Origin: CAZMRW01 sp964568805
Lineage (GTDB): Bacteria; Pseudomonadota; Gammaproteobacteria; Methylococcales; Methylomonadaceae
Direction of reading: 5' to 3'
Length of the DNA stretch: 56,699 bases
Assembly: GCA_964568805.1 (NCBI GenBank)
Contig: CAZMRW010000016.1
Span: forward strand, 1-56,699
Shown: piece by piece, positions 1 to 9,146 of the stretch
Layout of the letters: every line of letters starts with the position of its first letter
Position numbering within the stretch: position 1 is the first letter of the stretch
Notes under the pieces: model-generated
What the model saw: the letters and a program-made list of their open reading frames with translations, nothing else
What the model was told of the DNA's origin: nothing
Databases searched by the model: none
Made by a program: the position numbers and the translations under genes

Positions 1-202
1 AAACATAGCACTACTTACATAAAACGACAGCTTTATTTTGTTACACTGCCTTAGTGAGTCAATTTTTTACTGGATGGGTGGACATGAGGCTTTGTGATCG
101 ATAGCCAGCGGGCGAACATTCCGGTTTTTGATTCGAATCCAAAAAAACTCCTTTTTCTTTAGCGTCCAATGCTGGAAAATGGGCCTCTTTTATTGAGGTG
201 GC

Positions 203-664
203 ATGGTTAGTGAACAACTCCCGACTGATTGGATCGCTGCAGTGAGTGGATTTATTCACAGCGCCGAAATCGATGTGCAGATACCCTTTCACGATGTCGA
301 TATGATGGAAGTGGTCTGGCACGGGCATTACGCCAAATATTTTGAGATTGCCCGCTGCACGTTGCTCGATATGATCGATTATAACTATCCCCAGATGCGC
401 GATTCAGGTTATATCTGGCCTATCATCGACTTCAGGATCCGTTATGTGAAACCAGCCGTGTTCGGCCAGACTGTCACCATCAGGGCTGCAATCGTTGAAT
501 GGGAATACCGTTTGAAAATGGATTACCTGATTACCGACAAGCTAACGGGCGCAAGGCTCGTCAAAGGTTACAGCATTCAGGTTGCCGTCAATAAGGCAAA
601 AAATGAAATGTGCTTCGAGTCACCGCCGGTGCTGTTGGAAAAATTGGGAGTGAAGAAAACTTGA
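203..664 (+). CDS. Acyl-CoA thioesterase, 4HBT/YbgC-like
   Basis: A 153-residue single hot-dog-fold protein of the 4-hydroxybenzoyl-CoA thioesterase family. The motif FHDVDMMEVVWHGHYAKYFE near residues 29-48 matches the family active-site region, in which the Asp and the following HxxYxxYFE pattern are conserved. It should hydrolyse an acyl or aryl thioester in the cytoplasm. An in-frame TGA at 194-196 limits the start, and GAGG at 195-198 precedes the ATG. The stop overlaps the TTG start of the LolA-like gene, and an MMPL exporter follows. This trio is typical of the tail of aryl-polyene or related lipid clusters, so a role in releasing or editing such acyl chains is an inference. Confidence 0.85.
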   Translation: MVSEQLPTDWIAAVSGFIHSAEIDVQIPFHDVDMMEVVWHGHYAKYFEIARCTLLDMIDYNYPQMRDSGYIWPIIDFRIRYVKPAVFGQTVTIRAAIVEWEYRLKMDYLITDKLTGARLVKGYSIQVAVNKAKNEMCFESPPVLLEKLGVKKT

Positions 665-1254
665 AATTAATAAAGGCATCTCTACTGTTGTTGCTGGCAT
701 TTTGTGGCAGTGTAGCCGCCGATGTACTGAATGAAATTAGCGCGCGTCTGGACACCGCCGAGATTACCGAGGGCAACTTCAGGCAGGAAAAAAGACTGAA
801 AGTGCTAAAGAAACCGTTGATCTCGGCAGGCACCTTCACGTATCACCGGAGCAAGGGCGCCATCTGGAAAACCCTGACGCCTGTGCCGTCGTTATTACTT
901 GTCAATGAAGCGCATCTATTGACCCATCAGGGCGAGCAGGTGATGCCGGTGGCGTTCGGCCGGGTATTTTCGGCCATGCTGGGCGGTGATTTGAGCCGCT
1001 TAACCGAAGGTTTCGACATAGCAGCCGGCGTTAATCAGAAAAATTCGTGGCAACTACAGCTTAAACCTAAAGATGAGATGTTGAAAAAAATCATTACCGG
1101 CATCGAACTCACGGGCGACAATAGATTGCGCTTATTGGAAATTAGCGAGGCCAACGGCAATTTTACGCGCATAGAGTTCGATCTGATCACGCATCCGGCG
1201 ACATTAAATCCAGAACAGGAAGCCGAGTTTGAGCGTTTATCATCTCCGGATTAG
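661..1254 (+). CDS. LolA-like outer-membrane lipoprotein carrier-related protein
   Basis: A protein of about 197 residues with an N-terminal signal peptide (KLIKASLLLLLAFCGSVAA, cut before D) and a LolA/LolB-like beta fold. The segment NFRQEKRLKVLKKPLISAG resembles the LolA pattern of an FxQ strand followed by a charged loop. I place the start at TTG 661, which overlaps the previous stop codon and has GGGAG at 646-650. An ATG at 610 is open in frame but would put 17 residues before the signal peptide. In aryl-polyene type clusters such proteins sit beside a thioesterase and an MMPL pump and are thought to help move lipid across the periplasm. The end overlaps the next start. Confidence 0.78.
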   Translation: MKLIKASLLLLLAFCGSVAADVLNEISARLDTAEITEGNFRQEKRLKVLKKPLISAGTFTYHRSKGAIWKTLTPVPSLLLVNEAHLLTHQGEQVMPVAFGRVFSAMLGGDLSRLTEGFDIAAGVNQKNSWQLQLKPKDEMLKKIITGIELTGDNRLRLLEISEANGNFTRIEFDLITHPATLNPEQEAEFERLSSPD

Positions 1255-3544
1255 CGCCGGATTATGGCTGCTTGGAATGATGTTGATCGGCATTCTCGGC
1301 GTGCAGACCCTGAGCCGGGACTGGCTCGAAACCGGTTTTCTGGCATTGCTGCCGAAAACCGAACAAAAGCCCGACGTCGCGGCTGCGATAGAGCGGCAAA
1401 ATCAGCAGATTAACCGGAAGGTGATCTGGCTGAGCGGCGCGTCCGCTTCCGCTGATGCGATCGCCGCCGCCAGGCGGCTTGAACAGCAGGTCAGGCAAAG
1501 CGGGCTGTTCAGCGAGGTGTTGCTGGAGATGCCTCAAGAGCAGGCCGTCAAGCAGTACCGGCAACTGCTGCCTTACCGGTATCAGCTACTCGACCCGCAC
1601 ACGCGGCTGATGCTCGAAAAGCATCCCGAAGACCTGATAGCCCGGAACCTGGAAACGCTCTATAGTCCGCTCGGACAACTGCAGGCGGCCACGATCGAGC
1701 GCGATCCCTTGCTGCTGTTCAGCCGTTATTTCGGCTCGCAAAATCCGGTCAGGTTTGATCTGGAGCAGGGCGTCGTGATCCTGCATCAGGGGAATAGGTA
1801 CTGGGCGCTGCTGTTGGCGGATATTGAGGACGCCAAATTGCCTCTGGATAAACTGGAAAGCCTGCTGCGGCTGGTCAGAGGTGCAACGGCGCAGAACCGG
1901 GAGGCCGGAGGCGAGTTGATGGTTTCCGGACTGCCGCTGTTTACGGCTTACGGTTCGGAGTCGGCCAAGCGGGAAATTTCAACGGTGGGCCTGGGCTCCA
2001 GCATAGGCATTCTGTTATTGCTGTTGCTGACCTTTCGCAGCATCAGGCCGTTAGTGCTGTCAGCCCTGGCGATTGCCAGCGGACTTGTCGTCGCCTTGAT
2101 TATCAGCGTTGCGGTTTTCGGCAAGATCCATATCATTACCCTGGTGTTCGGCGCAAGCCTGATCGGCGTCGTCGACGATTATGCGCAGCATTATTTATGC
2201 GACAGTTTCGGGATTAAAAACTGGGATCCGAAGAAGGGGCTGGCGGACATTTTTCCGGGACTGTTTCTGGGGCTGGTGAGCAATCTTCTGAGTTATGCGG
2301 GCCTCGGATTTTCCCCGTTTCCGGGCTTGCAGGAAGTGGCCCTGTTTTCGGCAGTGGGTCTTTTGGCGGCGTGGCTGACGGTGGTGATGCTGTTTCCATT
2401 GCTGCTGGCCGGTTTCAAATTCGAACATGAACCGGGCCTGCTCAGGCTGGCGATAATGTGGGAGCAGAGTTGGCCGTCCTGGATTGTCAGAAACCGCCGC
2501 TGGCTGGGTCTGCTGATGCTGGTTTTTATTGCCGGCGGCGTCTGGAAATTAACGCCAAGGGACGATGTTCGCCTGCTCCAGTCGGCTTCTCCTGATTTGA
2601 TTCAGACCGCCGATAAAATCAGGCGGCTCTTGCAGATCCGGGACAGCCAGTTTTTTCTCGTAGCCGGGAAAGATCTGCAGGATTGGCAACGAAACGAACA
2701 AGGGCTTTTGGCAAGATTGAAAGAGTTGCAACAGCATCAGGCGATCAAGTCTTTCGAAGGCGTCAGTAACTATTGGCCCGATCCGGACAGGCAGCGGGAC
2801 AGTTACCAACTGCTGAAACAAACACTTTACGATACGGGACTGGCGAAGCGCTATATGTCCGATCTCGGCTTTAGTGATGACGCCATCGGCATCGAGCTTA
2901 AACAGTTTAAAGAAGCCGAAGGCAAAACGCTGATGCTGCCGGAATGGCTCGCAACCGCCGATGAAGAAAAACGGCAGTTGTGGCTGGGTTGCGGCAAAGG
3001 AAGCTGTTCCAGCATCGTGGCCTTGTCCGGCATCAAGGATTTTATGGCGTTATCGGCGCTGCAGGAACTGCCCGGCGTCAACTGGGTCGATCAGGTCGAT
3101 GAGTTATCATCATTATTCGAACGTTATAGAGTCAGGGCCAGTTTGTTATTGTTGGCCGCATTCAGCCTGGTATTGGCGGGTCTGGGAGTTAAATTCGGCT
3201 GGCGCGGCGCGTTGAGCGTCATGGCCATTCCGCTGGTTTCGGTGCTTTCCGCGCTGGCGATGATGGGCTGGTTTAATCAGCTGTTCAGTCTGTTTAATCT
3301 GTTTGCGCTGTTGCTGGTCCTGGGTATAGGCGTCGATTACGCGGCGTTCTTTTTTCTGGCCGGCGAAAAACGGGTCAGCACTTCGCTGGCTGTGACTCTG
3401 TCCGGTTTGACGACCTTGCTGTCTTTCGGCTTATTGGCGGTCAGTTCTACCGAGATTGTCCATGCTTTCGGTTTTACTGTCGCTGTGGGTATCATCACCG
3501 CGATGCTGACGTCTCCGTTGGTCGGTAAGATTCAAGCCCGATAG
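1229..3544 (+). CDS. MMPL/RND-family lipid exporter
   Basis: A 771-residue inner-membrane protein with two repeats of one N-terminal helix, a large periplasmic loop and a block of about five helices. This is the MMPL/RND layout (helical blocks near residues 250-400 and 630-770). Charged residues within helices, for example GVVDDYAQHY near 310 and GIGVDYAAFFF near 700, match the proton-relay region of the family. The start is TTG 1229, the first usable codon after an in-frame TAA at 1205, with AGGA at 1217-1220. It overlaps the LolA-like gene by 26 bases. It probably exports the lipid product of the cluster upstream. The substrate cannot be read from sequence. Confidence 0.85.
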   Translation: MSVYHLRISAGLWLLGMMLIGILGVQTLSRDWLETGFLALLPKTEQKPDVAAAIERQNQQINRKVIWLSGASASADAIAAARRLEQQVRQSGLFSEVLLEMPQEQAVKQYRQLLPYRYQLLDPHTRLMLEKHPEDLIARNLETLYSPLGQLQAATIERDPLLLFSRYFGSQNPVRFDLEQGVVILHQGNRYWALLLADIEDAKLPLDKLESLLRLVRGATAQNREAGGELMVSGLPLFTAYGSESAKREISTVGLGSSIGILLLLLLTFRSIRPLVLSALAIASGLVVALIISVAVFGKIHIITLVFGASLIGVVDDYAQHYLCDSFGIKNWDPKKGLADIFPGLFLGLVSNLLSYAGLGFSPFPGLQEVALFSAVGLLAAWLTVVMLFPLLLAGFKFEHEPGLLRLAIMWEQSWPSWIVRNRRWLGLLMLVFIAGGVWKLTPRDDVRLLQSASPDLIQTADKIRRLLQIRDSQFFLVAGKDLQDWQRNEQGLLARLKELQQHQAIKSFEGVSNYWPDPDRQRDSYQLLKQTLYDTGLAKRYMSDLGFSDDAIGIELKQFKEAEGKTLMLPEWLATADEEKRQLWLGCGKGSCSSIVALSGIKDFMALSALQELPGVNWVDQVDELSSLFERYRVRASLLLLAAFSLVLAGLGVKFGWRGALSVMAIPLVSVLSALAMMGWFNQLFSLFNLFALLLVLGIGVDYAAFFFLAGEKRVSTSLAVTLSGLTTLLSFGLLAVSSTEIVHAFGFTVAVGIITAMLTSPLVGKIQAR

Positions 3545-3586
3545 CCTCGATGGAGCCATGCGGAATCGAGGGAAATCGAAGCCGAC
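3542..3586 (+). repeat. Palindromic intergenic repeat, family A (half copy)
   Basis: This 45-bp segment, starting on the MMPL stop codon, carries the same TAGCCTCGATGGAGC...CGGAATCGAGG core as the complete copy at 4323-4401, with one extra base change. The second arm is missing. Confidence 0.75.
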
Positions 3587-3662
3587 ATGAACTTGAAACG
3601 AAATGTGGGCTATTGCTATTGACCGCATCCTGTCGTAGATTAGCATGTATGAGGAGAAACCG

Positions 3663-4253
3663 ATGAGTTTGGCATTAAAAGATACTTTATATCATTGTTA
3701 CAGCGACTATCTGACCTGGCCTGACGATGTGCGTTACGAATTGATTGACGGCGTCGCCTATCTGATGGCCCCGGCGCCGGATCTGGCGCATCAGGATGTG
3801 GCGGGAGAGATTTTTCGACAGACAGCTAACGCATTGACCGGTAAAACCTGCCGCCCATTCATTGCACCGGTCGATGTGTGTTTGCCGAAACATGATGAGG
3901 CAGACGATAAAATCGATACTGTCGTGCAGCCGGATGTGCTGGTGGTGTGTGACAGCAGCAAGCTCGATCGCCGTGGTGTGCGCGGCGCGCCGGACTGGAT
4001 CGTGGAAGTGCTGTCGCCGTCGACGGCCAGCCACGACCAGATCAGAAAACGGCAGCTTTATGAACGGCACGGAGTCCGCGAGTACTGGCTGGTGCATCCG
4101 ATCGACCGCGTATTGACGGTTTATCGATTGCAGGACGGTGAATACGGCAAACCCGAGCTATATGAATTACGGGGCGAAACCGCCGTCGGCGCACTGCCTG
4201 AGATTGTCATTCAATGGGATGAATTGTCTGCGCGTTTGCCGACCGATTATTGA
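3663..4253 (+). CDS. Uma2-family (DUF820) putative endonuclease
   Basis: A 196-residue protein of the Uma2/DUF820 family, which adopts a PD-(D/E)xK restriction-like fold. Visible family features are YELIDGVAYLMAPAP near residue 20, VVQPDVLVVCD near 85, PDWIVEVLSPSTASHD near 105 with the E of IVEVLS, and the closing YWLVHP strand. The ATG at 3663 has AGGAGA at 3652-3657, so I prefer it to the in-frame ATG at 3645. The gene stands alone between palindromic repeats. Family members are abundant in cyanobacteria and scattered elsewhere, and their biological role is unknown. Confidence 0.85.
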   Translation: MSLALKDTLYHCYSDYLTWPDDVRYELIDGVAYLMAPAPDLAHQDVAGEIFRQTANALTGKTCRPFIAPVDVCLPKHDEADDKIDTVVQPDVLVVCDSSKLDRRGVRGAPDWIVEVLSPSTASHDQIRKRQLYERHGVREYWLVHPIDRVLTVYRLQDGEYGKPELYELRGETAVGALPEIVIQWDELSARLPTDY

Positions 4254-4261
4254 TTTCGTAA

Positions 4262-4285
4262 GGTGGGCGGCGCTTTTCCGTCCAC
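4262..4285. repeat. GTGGGC...CCACC intergenic repeat, family B
   Basis: This short imperfect palindrome, GGTGGGCGGCGC TTTT CCGTCCACC, lies just after the Uma2 stop. Related copies occur at 9138, 9307, 10110 and 10843. It may act as a transcript-end hairpin. Confidence 0.6.
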
Positions 4286-4322
4286 CATTCGGCATGGATG
4301 AGCACATTAGACCCATAGCTGG

Positions 4323-4401
4323 TAGCCTCGATGGAGCATAGCGGAATCGAGGAAAATCGAAGCCGCATACCCCTCGATTCCGCTATGCTCCATCGAGGCT
4401 A
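4323..4401. repeat. Perfect 30-bp inverted repeat, family A
   Basis: The left arm 4323-4352 (TAGCCTCGATGGAGCATAGC then GGAATCGAGG) is the exact reverse complement of the right arm 4372-4401, with a 19-base spacer. Transcribed, it would form a very stable hairpin. Half copies lie at 3542 and 9751. Confidence 0.9.
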
Positions 4402-4492
4402 CTGCTAAAAACCGCAAGAACGGCTTCCACGCATCAACTGCGGTTTTTAGGAAGATAGACATTTCAGCAAAGGTCCATTTGCCTATTTATCG

Positions 4493-4498
4493 TATAAT
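4493..4498 (+). promoter_or_regulatory. Candidate -10 box upstream of hrpA
   Basis: A perfect TATAAT hexamer lies 24 bases before the hrpA ATG. No good -35 box is visible at 16-18 bases, so this is a partial promoter call. Confidence 0.4.
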
Positions 4499-4522
4499 AC
4501 GCTTATTTTAGCGGCCGTTTTG

Positions 4523-7500
4523 ATGTCCTCCCCAGAAATTCTCAAGCAACTTTTCCAGCAGCTACCACAGTGTTTAAACCAGGATAGGCACGGTTTCAAG
4601 CGGCAACTGGATCGGTTGCGAGGCGATTATCAAAAAGGCAAAAATCCGCTGGAACAGCTCAATGCGCTGAGGGACCGCATCGAACAATCGGTCTGCAAGC
4701 GCAACCGCCGTCTGGCCGGGATTCCGGCGCTTAATTTTCCCGATTTGCCGGTCACCGGCAAAAAGAACGAGATCGCCGCGCTGATCAGGGAAAACCAGGT
4801 CGTCATCGTCTGCGGCGAGACCGGTTCCGGTAAAACCACGCAGTTGCCGAAAATCTGTCTGTCCCTGGGCCTCGGGGCCGGCGGCTTTATCGGCCATACC
4901 CAGCCCCGGCGTATCGCCGCCCGCACCGTTGCCGACCGGATTGCCGAAGAACTGGGCGAGCCGCTAGGCAAGTCGGTGGGTTACAAAATCCGTTTTAACG
5001 ACAAGACTCATGCCGATTCGCTGGTTAAATTGATGACCGACGGTATTGTACTGGCAGAGACGCAGAACGATCCGTATTTAAGCCAGTACGAAACGATCAT
5101 CATCGATGAAGCGCACGAGCGCAGTCTCAATATCGATTTTCTGCTCGGCTACATGAAATGGCTGCTGCCAAAACGGCCTGACCTGAAAGTGATCATTACC
5201 TCGGCGACGATCGATCCCGAGCGTTTCTCGAAGCATTTTAACAATGCGCCGATCATCGAGGTGTCGGGGCGGACGTATCCCGTGGATATCCGTTATCGTC
5301 CGATAGAGCAGAAAGAAGAGGACGATGAAACCAGCGATGATCTGCAGCACGCGATTCTGGACGCCGTTGATGAACTGGTCCGCGATATACGCGGCGACAT
5401 CCTGATTTTCTTGAGCGGCGAACGGGAAATTAAGGAAACCGCCGATTCGCTGAAAAAACATCATCCTTCGCAATATGAAATCCTGCCGCTTTATTCAAAA
5501 CTCAGCGTCAGCGAACAGGAGCGGGTATTCAAACCCAAAGGCGGCAAAATCCGTATCGTGCTCGCCACCAATGTCGCCGAAACGTCATTGACCGTACCGG
5601 GCATCCGTAGCGTCATCGACACCGGCCACGCCCGCATCAGCCGCTACAGCCACCGCAGCAAGATCCAGCGCCTGCCGATCGAGCGCATATCGCAGTCCAG
5701 CGCCAACCAGAGGGCAGGGCGCTGCGGCCGGGTCGCCGAAGGCATCTGTATCCGGCTTTATTCGCACGATGATTATCTGGCGAGGTCCGAATTTACCGAG
5801 CCGGAAATCATGCGGACCAATCTGTCTGCGGTCATTCTGCAGATGACGGCGCTGAATCTCGGCGATATCGAAGACTTTCCGTTTATCGAGCCGCCCGAAG
5901 ACAAGATGATCCGTGACGGCAAGACCGTGCTGCACGAAGTCAATGCGCTGGACAAGCAGGGCAAACTTACCGAGATCGGCAGGCAACTGGCCAAGTTTCC
6001 GACCGATCCAAAGCTCGCGCGCATGCTGATCGCCGCCGACAAACAGCATTGCCTGACTGAGATAGCGATTATCGTATCGGCTTTGAGCATTCAGGACCCG
6101 CGCGAGAAGCCATCCGACAAACTGGCGCAGGCCGAAGCCAGGCATGCGGCATTTCGCCATGAGGATTCCGATTTTCTGAGTCTGCTGAACCTCTGGAATC
6201 ACTTCGAGGAACAGAAAAAGCACCTGTCCAACAGCAAGCTCAGAAAATACTGCACCGAGAATTTCCTGTCCTATATCCGGATGCGCGAATGGTTCGACAT
6301 TCATGCGCAGATCATGCAGGTCATCAAGGGCGATTTGAACATGAAGCCGAACATGGCCGAAGCCGGATATGCGGAGATCCACCGGGCGCTGTTGCCGGGC
6401 CTGTTGTCGAATATCGGCTTCCGGCACGAGCAGTACGAATATCTGGGCGCCCGAGGCCTCAAGTTTTTTATTTTTCCGGGTTCCGGCCAGCACAAGGCCC
6501 GGCCGAAATGGATCATGGCGGCGGAGCAGGTCGAGACCAGTAAAGTATATGCGCGCACCGTCGCCAAGATCGAACCGGAATGGATCGAGCAATGCGCGGA
6601 GCATCTGGTCAAGCGCAATTATTACGACCCGCACTGGGAAAAGAAGGCGGGACGCAGCGCCGTGTATGAGCGCACCTTGCTGTATGGCCTGACCCTGCAA
6701 GCCGGGCGAAAAGTGCCTTATGAGAAGGTCGATCCGAAGGCGGCGAGGGAAATCTTTATCCGTTCGGCGCTGGTCGATCACGATTATCATAGCAACGCAC
6801 CGTTTTTTGTCGCCAACCAGAAATTGCTTGAGGAAGTCGGCTATATCCAGCATAAGGGCCGCCGGGTCGATCTGGTCGAGGATGAGGAATGGCTGTATCA
6901 GTTCTACGATAAAAAGCTGCCGCCGGAAATCGTCAGCGGCATCGCCCTCGATCAATGGCGCAAGACCGTCGAACGCGAGAATCCGCTTATCCTGTTTTTG
7001 ACGAAAGAAGATCTGACCCGCGAGCAGGACCATGTCGTCAACGAATGGGACTATCCGGACAGCAAGAAAATAGGCAATCTGACGATAGTGCTGCAATACC
7101 GCTTCGAGCCTGGTCACGATGAAGACGGCGTCACCGCGGTCGTGCCGGTGCATCAGTTGAACCAGGTCTCGCAAGTGCCGTTCGACTGGCTGGTGCCGGG
7201 CCTGCTCGAAGAAAAATGTATCGCGCTGATCAAGTCGTTGCCGAAGCAGATCAGGAAGCATTTTGTGCCGGTTCCGGAAACGGTCAGGCAATGTCTTGAG
7301 ATCGAACCCGATTTCAAGGGATCTCTTTATGAATGGCTGGGCAATCGGCTCAGAAAACTGACCGGCGAGGCGATTCCGCTGAACGCGTGGAATCCGGACC
7401 AGCTCAGCGATCACCTTAAAATGAATTTCAGGGTCATCGATGATCAGGGCAAACTGCTCGATTACGGCCGCGATCTTAAAAAGTTGCAGGCTAAATACGG

Positions 7501-8413
7501 CGTTACGGCGGGAGACAGTTTTGACCAGCTTGCGTCCGACGAGCTGAATTACACCGGCTGCATTCAATGGGCGTTCGACGATTTGCCGGAAACATGGCAA
7601 TTCAGCCAAAAGGGGCAGTCCTTTATCGGCTATCCAGCCATCGTTGATGAAGGCGATGCGGTCGGCGTGCGAATGTTCGATACCGAACGCAAGGCCGCTC
7701 GGCAGCATCAGTCGGGCCTGATGCGTTTGTATCAGTTACAGCTCAGGAAGGAATGCACCTATATCCTGAAAAACATACCCCAGTCGGCTGCCGCCGAACT
7801 GGCTTACCATCGATTGCCGAAACACGGCATCATCAACTATAACCCGAGCGGTTCGTACAAGGACGACATGCTCTATTGCATACTGAGTCATGTCTTTATT
7901 GAAGGACGAACGATACGCAGCCGCGAGGCATTCGAGCGTAATTTGCTGCAACATAAGGCTGACTTGATGACCGTCGCCCAGGAGGCCGGAAAAACCGCCC
8001 TGGAGATCATGAACCTTTATGCCGACATTAAAACCCGGCTGCAGCGCCTGAATGCCAACGATCCATTAGCCAGGGATATCAATCAGCAACTCGATTTTCT
8101 GATTTATGCCGGATTTATCCGCAACACGTCCTTCGATCAGCTCAACGCCATTCCACGTTATTTGAAAGCCGTTGTGTATCGCCTGGACAAGTTCAGCAAC
8201 GATCCGCAAAAAAATCAGGAAATTAACCGCTACGCCACCCGCTTCTGGCAGGACATCGAGAAAAAATCGAAAAAGGACAGCATCATTCCCGAACTGGACC
8301 CGTTTCGCTGGGCGATCGAGGAATTCAGGGTGTCGCTGTACGCCCAGCAGCTTAAAACCGCATATCCCGTTTCGGCCAAACGACTGGAGAAGGCCTGGGA
8401 TGAAAGGGGCTAG
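4523..8413 (+). CDS. hrpA: ATP-dependent RNA helicase HrpA
   Basis: A 1296-residue DEAH-box helicase, full length for HrpA. Motif I GETGSGKTTQ lies near residue 98, motif II DEAH near 195, motif III SAT near 226, and motif VI QRAGRCGR near 395. These are followed by the HA2/OB region and the long DUF3418-type C-terminal domain of HrpA. It acts on RNA in the cytoplasm. E. coli HrpA is linked to mRNA processing and to stalled ribosome handling. I chose ATG 4523. The TTG just before it at 4520 is also open. The gene is monocistronic, with palindromic repeats upstream and the toxin-antitoxin pair 78 bases downstream. Confidence 0.97.
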   Translation: MSSPEILKQLFQQLPQCLNQDRHGFKRQLDRLRGDYQKGKNPLEQLNALRDRIEQSVCKRNRRLAGIPALNFPDLPVTGKKNEIAALIRENQVVIVCGETGSGKTTQLPKICLSLGLGAGGFIGHTQPRRIAARTVADRIAEELGEPLGKSVGYKIRFNDKTHADSLVKLMTDGIVLAETQNDPYLSQYETIIIDEAHERSLNIDFLLGYMKWLLPKRPDLKVIITSATIDPERFSKHFNNAPIIEVSGRTYPVDIRYRPIEQKEEDDETSDDLQHAILDAVDELVRDIRGDILIFLSGEREIKETADSLKKHHPSQYEILPLYSKLSVSEQERVFKPKGGKIRIVLATNVAETSLTVPGIRSVIDTGHARISRYSHRSKIQRLPIERISQSSANQRAGRCGRVAEGICIRLYSHDDYLARSEFTEPEIMRTNLSAVILQMTALNLGDIEDFPFIEPPEDKMIRDGKTVLHEVNALDKQGKLTEIGRQLAKFPTDPKLARMLIAADKQHCLTEIAIIVSALSIQDPREKPSDKLAQAEARHAAFRHEDSDFLSLLNLWNHFEEQKKHLSNSKLRKYCTENFLSYIRMREWFDIHAQIMQVIKGDLNMKPNMAEAGYAEIHRALLPGLLSNIGFRHEQYEYLGARGLKFFIFPGSGQHKARPKWIMAAEQVETSKVYARTVAKIEPEWIEQCAEHLVKRNYYDPHWEKKAGRSAVYERTLLYGLTLQAGRKVPYEKVDPKAAREIFIRSALVDHDYHSNAPFFVANQKLLEEVGYIQHKGRRVDLVEDEEWLYQFYDKKLPPEIVSGIALDQWRKTVERENPLILFLTKEDLTREQDHVVNEWDYPDSKKIGNLTIVLQYRFEPGHDEDGVTAVVPVHQLNQVSQVPFDWLVPGLLEEKCIALIKSLPKQIRKHFVPVPETVRQCLEIEPDFKGSLYEWLGNRLRKLTGEAIPLNAWNPDQLSDHLKMNFRVIDDQGKLLDYGRDLKKLQAKYGVTAGDSFDQLASDELNYTGCIQWAFDDLPETWQFSQKGQSFIGYPAIVDEGDAVGVRMFDTERKAARQHQSGLMRLYQLQLRKECTYILKNIPQSAAAELAYHRLPKHGIINYNPSGSYKDDMLYCILSHVFIEGRTIRSREAFERNLLQHKADLMTVAQEAGKTALEIMNLYADIKTRLQRLNANDPLARDINQQLDFLIYAGFIRNTSFDQLNAIPRYLKAVVYRLDKFSNDPQKNQEINRYATRFWQDIEKKSKKDSIIPELDPFRWAIEEFRVSLYAQQLKTAYPVSAKRLEKAWDERG

Positions 8414-8491
8414 CGCAGCACCTATTTCATTGACAATCAATACAAACCATCCTAATATTCTTACCAATTTCTTACTAAATATTGAGGTTTT

Positions 8492-8755
8492 ATGGAATCG
8501 ACAAAACTTTCCAGCAAAGGTCAAGTTGTTATTCCCAAGAATTTTCGTTCAGCATATCGTTGGGAAACCGGACAAGAACTGGTCATAATCGATACCGGAG
8601 ACGGCATCCTGTTCAAAGCCAAAGCGCCATTTAACGAATCGAATTTGAGCGATGTTGCCGGTTGCCTTAAATATGCAGGAACGGCCAAAACCCTGGCAGA
8701 TATGGAACAGGCTGTTAATCAGGGGATCAATGCACAATTCCATGATTGCGATTGA
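8492..8755 (+). CDS. vapB: AbrB/SpoVT-type antitoxin (VapB-like)
   Basis: An 87-residue protein with an N-terminal swapped-hairpin AbrB DNA-binding domain (KLSSKGQVVIPKNFR near residues 4-18, then the strand GQELVIID). The C-terminal part is helical and would wrap around the toxin. GAGG at 8484-8487 precedes the ATG. It overlaps the PIN-domain gene by 26 bases, the usual antitoxin-first order. By analogy with VapBC pairs it should neutralise the toxin and repress its own operon. A fragment of a second copy, with the same upstream bases, lies at 9717-9750. Confidence 0.88.
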   Translation: MESTKLSSKGQVVIPKNFRSAYRWETGQELVIIDTGDGILFKAKAPFNESNLSDVAGCLKYAGTAKTLADMEQAVNQGINAQFHDCD

Positions 8756-9146
8756 CACCAATATTATCGTCCGACTCTTGACCCAGGATGATCAGGTACA
8801 ATTTAATAAAGCTTATAAATTGTTTAAAGAGCAGGATATTTTTATTGCAGATACCGTAATTCTTGAAACAGAATGGGTATTGCGGTTTGCTTATCATTTT
8901 AAACCCGAACAAATAGCTGAGGCTTTTATCAGGCTTTTTGGCTTACCCAATGTTCACATTAATCATCCTGTCATCACTGCTCAGGCCATTACCTGGCATT
9001 TGCAAGGACTGGATTTTGCCGATGCATTGCATTTAGCGAACAGCCAGCAGCATAAAAAATTTTTCACATTCGATAAAAAATTCGTAGCTGCTGCAAAAAA
9101 AGCTTGTGAATGTGAGGTTATTAATCTTTTAAGTTGTGTAGGGTGA
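8730..9146 (+). CDS. vapC: PIN-domain ribonuclease toxin (VapC-like)
   Basis: A 138-residue PIN-domain protein. The acidic Mg-binding residues are visible: IDTNIIVRLL at the N-terminus (D), the E of ILETEWVLR, DFADALHLA near residue 100 (two D), and TFDKKF near 117. These four positions make the PIN nuclease site. Such toxins cut tRNA or rRNA. I prefer ATG 8730, which has AGGGG at 8721-8725. ATG 8742 gives the more usual N-terminus MIAIDTN. The gene overlaps the antitoxin gene and forms one operon with it. Confidence 0.88.
   Translation: MHNSMIAIDTNIIVRLLTQDDQVQFNKAYKLFKEQDIFIADTVILETEWVLRFAYHFKPEQIAEAFIRLFGLPNVHINHPVITAQAITWHLQGLDFADALHLANSQQHKKFFTFDKKFVAAAKKACECEVINLLSCVG

Noticed and set aside
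5585..7708. Long 707-codon minus-strand frame inside hrpA
   Set aside because: It is opposite a clear full-length helicase gene and arises from the GC-rich codon pattern. The protein is low-complexity and matches no family.
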